A DNA stretch of 6,904 nucleotides from DYHD01 sp964411065 (GTDB lineage: Bacteria; Nitrospirota; Thermodesulfovibrionia; Thermodesulfovibrionales; Dissulfurispiraceae), in assembly GCA_964411065.1 (NCBI GenBank), contig CAYPJO010000085.1, positions 1 through 6,904 on the forward strand, given 5' to 3'. Shown in pieces: positions 1 through 5,532 of the stretch. The translations under genes and the position numbers were made by a program. Below the pieces are notes generated by a model that ran no database searches, was not told the origin of the DNA, and was given only the letters and a program-made list of their open reading frames with translations. The number at the start of each line of letters is the position of its first letter. Within the stretch, counting starts at the first letter, position 1.

Positions 1-26
1 CATTAAGTTGTAGGATAATAAAACAT

Positions 27-1595
27 ATGATTGACTCATCTTACTTTATAAGAAAAAAATATCCTATTTTAATAATCCTTTATTTTTTAATTTTTATCTT
101 TTCTAATCTTGCCTTTGCTGAGCCTGTAGAGATCAGAATACTTCATGTTAACGATTTTCACGGATTTGTAGATCCCTATAAACCATTAGGTTCTGATAAA
201 TTAGCAGAAGGAGTATCCTATCTTGCAGGTTCAATAAAAAAACTGCGCAATGAAAAACCAACACTTTTACTTTCTGCAGGAGATATGATTCAGGGAAGTA
301 ACTGGGCAAACCTTACCGAGGGTCAGTCTGTTATTGAGCTTATGAATGAAATGAAATTTGATGCTATGGTTGTAGGCAATCATGAGTTTGATTTTGGACA
401 GGAAATACTCAAGAAAAGAGTTTTTGAAGCAAACTTTCCCATTTTAGGTGCCAATGTTGAAGGCCTTAACTTACTGAAACCATATATAATTAAAGAGTTA
501 GCTGGTATTAAAATAGCAATCATCGGAGTTACAACAGAAGATACATCAACAGCTACTCATCCAAAAAATGTGTCAGGTTTAAGATTTCTCTCAGCTATAG
601 AGACGGTGGAAAAATATCTGAGAGAGCTTAAAGAAAAGACTGAATTAATCATAGTGCTCTCTCACATGGGATTCTATGCTGACAGAGTTCTTGCAGAAAG
701 AGTAAGGGGTATCCATGTAATAGTAGGTGGACATTCTCATACCAAGATAGAAAAGCCTGCATTAGTTAATGAGACAATAATAGTTCAAGCGTGGGAACAT
801 GGAAAAGCTTTAGGAGTCTTAGATCTTACCATCACCAATGGCAAAATAGTCAAGTTTCATGGTTATCTTGAAAAAATAAGTCCTGAGAATCAACTGGAGG
901 ATAATTCTGTAAAAGTCATTGTTGATAAATATAGTAAAAAAATTAGCGCAATTCTTGATGAAAAGATTGGCATAGCCCTGAGTAATTTAGATGGTGAAAA
1001 GGTAAGAAAAAGGGAAACCAATCTTGGTAACTTAATAGCGGATATAATCAGAGAAACAGCAGGTGCAGATATAGCCATAATAAATGGAGGAGGTATAAGA
1101 ACAGGAATTAGAAAGGGAGAGATAAGGATAAAGGATATTTACTCAGTTCTACCTTTTAATAACTATATCGTTGCAATTAAAATGTCAGGGACTAAGATCA
1201 AAGAAGCTCTTGAGCATGGTGTTTCAGCAGTAGAGAAAGGTGCAGGAAGGTTTCCGCAGGTATCGGGAATCAAATTTATTTTTGATGCTAAAGCAGAGAT
1301 AGGAAGGAGGGTTAAAGAGATATTTGTAGGAGATAAGCCCATTGATCTAGATAAGGAATACATTGTAGCAACAAATGATTTTTTAGCTGCAGGAGGAGAT
1401 GGATACACTGCCTTTGGAGAAACCATAAAATCTTCAAAGAAATATGAAGTTACAGGGGGAATTATAAAAGCTGACAATCTCGTATATTCAGACCATAGTA
1501 GATATTTAAGAGATGTGGTTGTTGATTACATAAAAATGAAAGGAACGATTGATCCAAAGATTGAGGGAAGAATAAAGGAAATTTCAGGAAAATGA
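27..1595 (+). CDS. Exported bifunctional metallophosphatase/5'-nucleotidase (UshA/CpdB-like)
   Basis: This protein should hydrolyse nucleoside monophosphates, UDP-sugars or related phosphoesters outside the cytoplasm for nucleotide and phosphate salvage. Residues 1-31 form a signal peptide: RKK, a long hydrophobic run, then LAFA before EP. The N-terminal calcineurin-like domain has all metal-binding blocks: NDFHG (D43, H45), SAGD (D86), GNHE (N118, H119), LSHMG (H213) and GGHSH (H236, H238). The C-terminal 5'-nucleotidase domain has ETNLGNL with AD (330-339), INGGGIR (352-358), PFNN (376-379) and DFLAAGGDGYTAF (451-463), which build the nucleotide pocket. At 522 aa it is close to the usual 500-550. 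The start at 27 is chosen because the signal peptide follows directly; the TAGGA at 11-15 is a weak and rather distant ribosome binding site. There is no lipobox cysteine or C-terminal anchor. It overlaps the next gene by 4 bases. The family is certain; the preferred substrate cannot be read from sequence. Confidence 0.95.
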   Translation: MIDSSYFIRKKYPILIILYFLIFIFSNLAFAEPVEIRILHVNDFHGFVDPYKPLGSDKLAEGVSYLAGSIKKLRNEKPTLLLSAGDMIQGSNWANLTEGQSVIELMNEMKFDAMVVGNHEFDFGQEILKKRVFEANFPILGANVEGLNLLKPYIIKELAGIKIAIIGVTTEDTSTATHPKNVSGLRFLSAIETVEKYLRELKEKTELIIVLSHMGFYADRVLAERVRGIHVIVGGHSHTKIEKPALVNETIIVQAWEHGKALGVLDLTITNGKIVKFHGYLEKISPENQLEDNSVKVIVDKYSKKISAILDEKIGIALSNLDGEKVRKRETNLGNLIADIIRETAGADIAIINGGGIRTGIRKGEIRIKDIYSVLPFNNYIVAIKMSGTKIKEALEHGVSAVEKGAGRFPQVSGIKFIFDAKAEIGRRVKEIFVGDKPIDLDKEYIVATNDFLAAGGDGYTAFGETIKSSKKYEVTGGIIKADNLVYSDHSRYLRDVVVDYIKMKGTIDPKIEGRIKEISGK

Positions 1596-1798
1596 GAGTT
1601 TATGTTAATAACAAGCCTATTGATCTTTTACCTGGAATGACAATAAAGCATGCGCTTATTAAAACAAATTTACTTAGAGAGATTGAAAAAGGTAGAAAGG
1701 TTTTTGATGAATGGGGGAATGAGATAGGTTTAGATGGAGAGCTAATGGATGGAGTAAGAATTTTTGTTAGAGAAAAGGGTAGTTTTTATAATGAATAA
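1592..1798 (+). CDS. Small hypothetical protein, possibly beta-grasp (ThiS/ubiquitin-like) fold
   Basis: This 68-residue protein begins at the ATGA that contains the nucleotidase stop codon, so it is probably translationally coupled to that gene. The N-terminus (MRVYVNNKPIDLLPGMTIKH) has the strand-turn-strand pattern with a GMT turn before a helix that is typical of ThiS/MoaD and 2Fe-2S-like beta-grasp proteins. A helix rich in Leu, Arg and Lys follows (about 20-38), then FDEWGNEIGLDGEL and a final strand GVRIFVRE. There is no C-terminal Gly-Gly, so a sulfur-carrier role is unlikely. No cysteine is present, which excludes iron-sulfur ligation. There is no signal peptide or membrane segment, so it should be cytoplasmic although its partner gene product is exported. 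The overlap and the sensible secondary-structure pattern support a real gene; the fold is inference and the function is unknown. Confidence 0.75.
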   Translation: MRVYVNNKPIDLLPGMTIKHALIKTNLLREIEKGRKVFDEWGNEIGLDGELMDGVRIFVREKGSFYNE

Positions 1799-1846
1799 AA
1801 GAGAGGGCTGAATAACTGAAAGAAATTGATGGTAACAATTTAATAT

Positions 1847-1852
1847 GAGGTG
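1847..1852 (+). promoter_or_regulatory. Shine-Dalgarno GAGGTG that selects the ATG at 1857
   Basis: GAGGTG lies 4 bases upstream of the ATG at 1857. The in-frame ATG at 1845 partly overlaps this element and has no purine-rich site of its own, so 1857 is the better start for the following gene. Confidence 0.6.
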
Positions 1853-1856
1853 TACT

Positions 1857-2537
1857 ATGGAAATAAAAACGTCATTAGTTTTATCTTTCTCTATAGGCAC
1901 TGTTTTTGGCATGTTTGTTTTAATCATTATCTTAAGATTAGGACAGTTCAAAGTTGAAAGACTGGATGAAAAAACCCTTTTAATTAAATTGCCCCTTTTG
2001 GGTAAATTTGAGGTCTTCGAAAGGGAATATAAAGGTATCTTTATTAGAGGTTTAAAGGATTCATTACTCAATCTTCAGAGATTCATAGATCTTCAAACAA
2101 TGCTCAGATATGCATCTCGTTACAACATTAACTATGTAGGCATTGAGGGCAATCTGGACGGACGATGGGAAGAAAGAAAGCTTGCCTTCTGTACTCTTTC
2201 AAAGGGGCATAAGGGGGGATACAACATTTATCTCAATCCAACCTTGGACTGCAAAAATGTCTCTGCGCACTTAAGTAAACAATTGAATATAGAGATCAGA
2301 CCTGAAGAGGTTTATCCTTTTCTCTTTTTTCATGAGATAGGGCACACTATTGGAGGAGGTGAAAATAATTATTTTATCGCTCTCGTTAATCACTCTCTTT
2401 CTGGTGGGAGGCGTGCTGCCCGTAGAAGGCGTGCTCTTAAAAATCTCTATCTTGAATTAGAAAAATATGCTGACGAATTTGCTATTGAAGAACTATTAAA
2501 GTGGAGATTACAGAGAGTATCTGTAGGTTTATCTTAG
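1857..2537 (+). CDS. Membrane-anchored zinc metallopeptidase-like protein with HEIGH motif
   Basis: The 226-residue protein (230 if begun at 1845) starts with one hydrophobic segment (about residues 5-26: LVLSFSIGTVFGMFVLIIIL). A short basic and beta-rich linker follows, then a soluble domain. FFHEIGHTIGG holds an HEXXH zinc motif at about 159-163. About 40 residues later, LELEKYADEFAIEEL offers a downstream glutamate (about 202) and the ExxxD/ADxFA pattern seen in ImmA/IrrE (M78) and some M48-type gluzincins. This supports a zinc hydrolase with His-His-Glu ligands. Between the two motifs is an arginine-rich patch (GGRRAARRRR) that could bind nucleic acid or phospholipid head groups. It lies 58 bases after the small gene with no terminator between, so probably the same transcript. 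No protease substrate or toxin partner can be identified. The family assignment beyond 'HEXXH metalloprotein' is tentative. Confidence 0.8.
   Translation: MEIKTSLVLSFSIGTVFGMFVLIIILRLGQFKVERLDEKTLLIKLPLLGKFEVFEREYKGIFIRGLKDSLLNLQRFIDLQTMLRYASRYNINYVGIEGNLDGRWEERKLAFCTLSKGHKGGYNIYLNPTLDCKNVSAHLSKQLNIEIRPEEVYPFLFFHEIGHTIGGGENNYFIALVNHSLSGGRRAARRRRALKNLYLELEKYADEFAIEELLKWRLQRVSVGLS
2409..2435 (+). repeat. In-frame 18-base-period direct repeat encoding the Arg-rich patch
   Basis: The 9-mer AGGCGTGCT occurs at 2409-2417 and again at 2427-2435, exactly 18 bases (six codons) apart. Both copies read Arg-Arg-Ala in the peptidase-like gene. This looks like a small in-frame duplication that lengthened the arginine-rich patch, although only 9 bases are identical. 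Confidence 0.5.
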
Positions 2538-2622
2538 CTTAAAATTATAAGTAAGAATCGATCAGGCTTCATAGATAAATTTAAAGGAAATAAAAAAGAG
2601 AAAAACAATATTTTAATTTAAA

Positions 2623-2676
2623 GAGGCTACAAACTATAGCCTGTAAGATAAAAGGCTTTCTAAAGTTTGTAGCCTC
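2623..2676. terminator. Compound hairpin between convergent genes, probable terminator
   Basis: GAGGCTACAAACT (2623-2635) and AGTTTGTAGCCTC (2664-2676) are a perfect 13-base inverted repeat. Inside it AGCCT (2638-2642) and AGGCT (2653-2657) form a second stem with a 10-base loop. It lies between the metallopeptidase stop and the chemoreceptor stop. On the minus strand the stem is followed by a T-rich tract (TTTAAATTAAAATA, then TTTTT), so it fits best as the chemoreceptor terminator. The plus strand lacks a T-run directly after the stem and may only be stopped weakly. Confidence 0.75.
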
Positions 2677-2719
2677 AAGTACTAAGTTTATTCAAGAATT
2701 GAATGGCAAATCTGTCCTT

Positions 2720-4360
2720 TTAAATTTTGAACTGTCCTACAAGCTCAGAAAGTTTGCTTGCAAGTCTTGCTAAATCTGAAGAGGACTCAGCTATCTGTTC
2801 ACCAGCTGAAGATATTTCTCTTGAAACATTTGCTACAGTCTCTATATCAGCACTAATTTGTTCCGATACCGTTGACATCTCCTCTGTTGCCGATGCAATC
2901 TGTTGAACCATTGATTGTAAGCTATCTACTTTCTTTACTATCTCTCTTAAAGCTTCTCCAGCTTTTGCAGAATGGTCTACCCCGATCTCTACACTCCGTG
3001 TAGCCTTATCCATTGATGTCACCGCTTTTTCGACCTCATCCTGTATTGCATTTATCATACTACCAATCTCTGCGGTGGCTTTGGAAGTTCTCTCCGCAAG
3101 TTTTCTCACCTCATCTGCTACAACGGCAAAACCTCTACCCTGTTCACCAGCTCTTGCTGCCTCTATCGCAGCATTTAAAGCAAGTAGATTGGTCTGATCA
3201 GCTATATCCTTAATGACATTTACAATATCTCCTATTTGTTGAGATCTCTCACCTAAGGAAGTTATCAGTTTGGCTGATTCTGTAACAGTATTTTCTATTG
3301 CTTTTACTTCATGAATTGCTTTGCTGACGATCTCTTCACCTTCCTTAGCAGTTTTTGTAGTATCTACTGAAGCAGAGGCAATATTAGATGCATTTTTAGC
3401 TATATCAATAATTGTCTGGGATGTCTCTGTTGAGGATGTAGCTATCTGTGAAGCCTTGCCAGATTGCTCCGCTACACCTTTTGAGAGTTCCTCGGAGGAA
3501 GCACTAAGTTGCTGGGAGGCAGAAGCAAGAGTATCTGAGGTAGATTTTAGCTCAAAAACAATTGACCTTAACTTTTTGGACATATTAATGAGAGAGCTAA
3601 TAAGCGCTCCAATTTCATCTTTTGAAACATTCTCTCTCTCAATCTCCATGACCTTAGTTAAATCTCCCTCTGCAAGGCTTTCCATAATAGAGGTGCATTT
3701 TTTTAGAGGGGCTGCTATGCTCTTAGTGATTATTAGAGCAAAGAAGAGAATCAAAAAAACAGAAACTAATCCACTACCACCTAAAAGAATAAGAGACTGT
3801 TTATATTTAACATCGGTATCTTTTACTGCCTCTGCCATCCTTCTTTCTTGAAAATTAATATTTTTTTCTATTACTTCAAGGTACTTGTTCTGAGCTCGTT
3901 TAACATCTCCCATTAGCGCTTCCCTTGCTTCCTTTAGTTTACCCTCTTGAAGTAATTTATATTGCCTCTCTCTTTCTTGAATATATATTTCCCTTACAGA
4001 TTTCAATTCAGAAAGAAGTTTTTTTCCTTCCTCACTCTTTATAGCACCATCAAAATACTTTATTTTTTCTGCAACGGAAGCCTGCAGTTCTCTTACCTTG
4101 GCCATTATTGAATCTATTTGTTTCTTATCTTCTACCAATAACATATCTCTTAGCAACTCTGCAATAATTAAAACGTCTACTTTTAATTCATCCATCTTTT
4201 TAACTTTTTCATAACGGTCTTCAACAATATTGATAATAAAATCTTTGAACCGACTTTGCTGTAAAAGAGCTAATCCTGATACGAAGAAGTTCAATAAAAA
4301 GATAATCCCAAAGACAATAAATAATTTATTCCTGACCTTTAAATTTTTAAACCATCTCAT
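2720..4360 (-). CDS. Methyl-accepting chemotaxis protein with 4HB sensory domain
   Basis: This transmembrane chemoreceptor passes ligand signals to the CheA/CheW kinase array. Order of parts in the 546 residues: cytoplasmic KNLKVRNKL, TM1 (about 12-33), a periplasmic four-helix-bundle sensor (about 34-188) resembling 4HB_MCP, TM2 (about 189-212), HAMP (about 213-265, with AAPLK and LAEGDL), then the methylation and signalling coiled coil. The hairpin tip is canonical: ADQTNLLALNAAIEAARAGE (from 387), GRGFAVVADEVRKLAERT (to 425). A methylation-type motif ATEEM sits at 491-495. The C-terminus is VGQFKI, without a CheR-tethering NWETF-like pentapeptide. The start is set by AGGAGGT at 4368-4374, 7 bases away. 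It follows the hemerythrin gene by about 93 bases on the same strand without a terminator, suggesting co-transcription. No heme-binding CxxCH or PAS is present, so the ligand is unknown. Confidence 0.97.
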   Translation of the reverse strand: MRWFKNLKVRNKLFIVFGIIFLLNFFVSGLALLQQSRFKDFIINIVEDRYEKVKKMDELKVDVLIIAELLRDMLLVEDKKQIDSIMAKVRELQASVAEKIKYFDGAIKSEEGKKLLSELKSVREIYIQERERQYKLLQEGKLKEAREALMGDVKRAQNKYLEVIEKNINFQERRMAEAVKDTDVKYKQSLILLGGSGLVSVFLILFFALIITKSIAAPLKKCTSIMESLAEGDLTKVMEIERENVSKDEIGALISSLINMSKKLRSIVFELKSTSDTLASASQQLSASSEELSKGVAEQSGKASQIATSSTETSQTIIDIAKNASNIASASVDTTKTAKEGEEIVSKAIHEVKAIENTVTESAKLITSLGERSQQIGDIVNVIKDIADQTNLLALNAAIEAARAGEQGRGFAVVADEVRKLAERTSKATAEIGSMINAIQDEVEKAVTSMDKATRSVEIGVDHSAKAGEALREIVKKVDSLQSMVQQIASATEEMSTVSEQISADIETVANVSREISSAGEQIAESSSDLARLASKLSELVGQFKI

Positions 4361-4367
4361 TTACCCT

Positions 4368-4374
4368 ACCTCCT
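4368..4374 (-). promoter_or_regulatory. Strong ribosome binding site of the chemoreceptor gene
   Basis: On the minus strand AGGAGGT lies 7 bases before the ATG at 4360, a near-perfect anti-16S match that fixes the start. The chemoreceptor can therefore be translated independently of the broken upstream gene. I see no strong promoter in the 4375-4453 gap. Confidence 0.8.
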
Positions 4375-4434
4375 ACTCTTATATTTTGAAAGTCTAAAAT
4401 GTTAACTAATTCAACAGAAACCTTCACAAATAAC

Positions 4435-4464
4435 TGACTCAATGACTCACCAACTACCTGACTC
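4435..4464. repeat. Three TGACTC repeats in an 8-base register
   Basis: TGACTC occurs at 4435, 4443 and 4459 on the plus strand, spaced 8 and 16 bases apart, in the hemerythrin-chemoreceptor gap and over the last hemerythrin codons. It could be a small operator-like iteration or chance; nothing else supports a role. Confidence 0.3.
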
Positions 4465-4861
4465 CTTTATTATTTAGGAAGGGACCAAATTTCTTATCCA
4501 TGCCTCCGATATGCCCTTGAATCCAATCCTTTAGGAAGCTAAATAGCTCTACTGTTAATACAGGAACACCTTTCTGAAACTCCCTTTGAAGCTCCATAAC
4601 CTTTTGAGTAAGCTTTTGATGTTCATTTTAATGAGCAAGATAACCAGGATAATTGTGAGTACTCATTAGTTTCTCCTCTGTAGCAAAGTGGCTTGCAACA
4701 TATTGCGTTAATTTTGAAAAAATATTGCCGAGCACTGCGTTCCCACTTCCAGCTCTCATTGCATCATGGAGCTCGTTGATAATAGCGACCAACTTCTTAT
4801 GCTGATCGTCAACTTCTTTAATGTTAACACTCAAGCTATCATTCCACTGCATTAATGCCAT
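4454..4861 (-). pseudogene. Bacteriohemerythrin gene interrupted by one in-frame stop codon
   Basis: Read from the ATG at 4861 (the second of an ATGATG pair) the frame starts MALMQWNDSLSVNIKEVDDQ, the classic bacteriohemerythrin N-terminus. It stops at TAA (4628-4630) after 77 codons. Beyond the stop the same frame continues for 57 codons to TAG at 4454, with family sequence such as NEHQKL, FLKDWIQGHI and GGMDKKFGPFL. The total of 135 positions is the normal family length. Counted from this start, the diiron ligands are H21, H58, E62 and H77 before the stop, and H81, H117 and D122 after it. All seven are present. The 77-residue product would lack three ligands and two helices, so it should not bind oxygen. 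Codon 78 is usually Lys, so AAA to TAA explains the break. No frameshift or other damage is visible, indicating a very recent mutation or a sequence error. Confidence 0.92.
4628..4630 (-). other. Premature TAA codon inside the hemerythrin frame
   Basis: The codon lies between H77 and N79 of the hemerythrin frame, inside the HxxxH metal-binding element (H77 and H81). It replaces an expected lysine by one base change. There is no in-frame start with a ribosome binding site soon after it, so the C-terminal half is not separately translated in an obvious way. Confidence 0.85.
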
Positions 4862-4866
4862 CATAA

Positions 4867-4873
4867 ACCTCCT
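4867..4873 (-). promoter_or_regulatory. Ribosome binding site of the hemerythrin gene
   Basis: Minus-strand AGGAGGT is followed by TT and then ATGATGGC. It is 2 bases from the first ATG (4864) and 5 bases from the second (4861). The second, which gives the family-typical MALMQW start, is the likely initiator. An upstream in-frame ATG at 4903 would add a non-homologous leader and is rejected. Confidence 0.8.
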
Positions 4874-4939
4874 AAAGTTAAAAGATTTTAAAAAATAAAA
4901 CATGGATTATTGCCTTTTACTAAACTTTTTTTTAACTTT
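4874..4939 (-). repeat. Inverted repeat in the hemerythrin leader, abutting the ribosome binding site
   Basis: TTTTAACTTT (4930-4939) and AAAGTTAAAA (4874-4883) on the plus strand are perfect 10-base complements separated by 46 bases. On the transcript the downstream arm ends exactly where AGGAGGT begins. It is AT-rich and may be chance, but its position could influence ribosome access. Confidence 0.3.
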
Positions 4940-4993
4940 CTTCGTTAAAAATGCCAGCCTAAACATTAAATAGTTTTAAGTTTTTAATTAATA

Positions 4994-5020
4994 ATATCGG
5001 AATTTTTCAAAAAAAATTTA
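4994..5020 (-). promoter_or_regulatory. Sigma-28 (FliA)-type promoter for hemerythrin and chemoreceptor
   Basis: The minus strand reads TAAATTTT (5020-5013), 11 bases, then TCCGATAT (5001-4994). The FliA consensus is TAAAGTTT-N11-GCCGATAA, so 13 of 16 positions match with exact spacing, including the diagnostic CCGATA core. Chemoreceptor genes are classic FliA targets. The predicted transcript would have a leader of about 125 bases before the hemerythrin start. Confidence 0.72.
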
Positions 5021-5149
5021 GCTCAGTATAAAAATAAAGTATTTTTAAAGAAAATAGAATGTGCCAAAAAGTGAATCTTATCGTTTCAGCAGCTAAACCA
5101 CTTTTTAATGTGCTTCCTTAAATTTATAGGTTTTTATATGTAGGGTGTG

Positions 5150-5390
5150 TTATGGGCAACTATTCCTTATAGATATTTGGAGTCTGATAATAAGACTAAT
5201 AAGATCTATGCCACAGAGATTGGCATCGCGAGCAATTGATAGCCAAATTCATTGTTATTTGCTCCATTAGAGTAGGATCAGCTGTTACATAAGATGAATC
5301 ATCTGTTAAAAGCATAAGCATATTTATTATTTTATTATTTTTAATAATGCCCAATATAGCTATTGGATAAAAAACTGCAAAATTGAATAT
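5150..5390 (-). pseudogene. Decayed fragment of a histidine kinase (N-box region) with a frameshift
   Basis: After a TAG at 5391-5393, the minus strand is open and reads IIKNNKIINMLMLLTDDSSY, then VTADPTLMEQITMNLAIN. This matches the segment of PAS-type and hybrid sensor kinases that runs from the end of the dimerisation domain into the ATPase N-box, where the family has forms like LTDD..V.AD...EQVLMNLA.NARDAM. The glutamate and two asparagines of the ExxxNxxxN core are kept. Directly after NLAIN an extra T at 5234 shifts the frame. Skipping it gives ARDANLCGIDL, which restores the expected ARDA, then degenerate sequence to a stop at 5150. No phospho-acceptor His, G-boxes or C-terminal receiver are found nearby. 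It is therefore a relic of a larger gene, not an expressed protein. The fragment is short, but the motif order is specific. Confidence 0.7.
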
Positions 5391-5421
5391 CTATTCGTTA
5401 TTTAACTGATAAAATTTACAT

Positions 5422-5448
5422 AAAGAGGGGATATTAAATCCCCTCTTT
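5422..5448 (-). terminator. Hairpin terminator of the GAPDH gene
   Basis: AAAGAGGGGAT (5422-5432) and ATCCCCTCTTT (5438-5448) form a perfect 11-base stem with a 5-base ATTAA loop. It sits 84 bases past the GAPDH stop. On the minus strand the stem ends in CTCTTT and is followed by ATGTAAATTTTATC, a moderate T-rich tail. Confidence 0.8.
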
Positions 5449-5532
5449 CCAATAAGATTAATTACATTCTTGCACCAATTAAATCACTTTGCCTGAAAAC
5501 CTTTTTAGGACCTCTATGAGCTTCTATCCATA

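Larger units (their letters stand above)
4862..5532. other. 670-base stretch without an intact gene
   Basis: From low to high coordinates this holds the hemerythrin leader with its ribosome binding site, a sigma-28-like promoter, about 130 bases (5021-5149) in which I see nothing, the histidine kinase remnant, the GAPDH terminator hairpin, and about 80 bases of GAPDH 3' trailer. No RNA gene or CRISPR pattern is seen. Confidence 0.7.

Noticed and set aside
1163..1477. A 104-codon minus-strand open frame.
   Set aside because: It is antisense to conserved 5'-nucleotidase motifs and has no protein features of its own.
3321..3851. A long plus-strand open frame of 176 codons.
   Set aside because: It lies wholly antisense to the chemoreceptor coiled coil, whose family motifs are unmistakable. 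The length comes from the codon bias of that gene.
4862..4903. Upstream start for hemerythrin at 4903, adding 14 residues.
   Set aside because: The added residues are not family-like, and the strong AGGAGGT at 4867-4873 would lie inside the coding region, directly before the canonical MALMQW start.
5021..5070. TGGCAC on the minus strand near 5060-5070 resembling the -24 element of a sigma-54 promoter.
   Set aside because: The required GC at -12 is missing at the correct distance.
5030..5130. Minus-strand open stretch reading SGLAAETIRFTFWH in the gap.
   Set aside because: It lacks a start and shows no similarity I recognise. It does not continue the histidine kinase fragment.
5467..5530. 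Short open minus-strand stretch after the GAPDH stop reading WIEAHRGPKKVFRQSDLIGA and then RM before a stop.
   Set aside because: It looks protein-like but is only about 23 codons long, has no start codon or ribosome binding site and follows a stop at 5537-5539. It could be a tiny gene relic; not enough to call.
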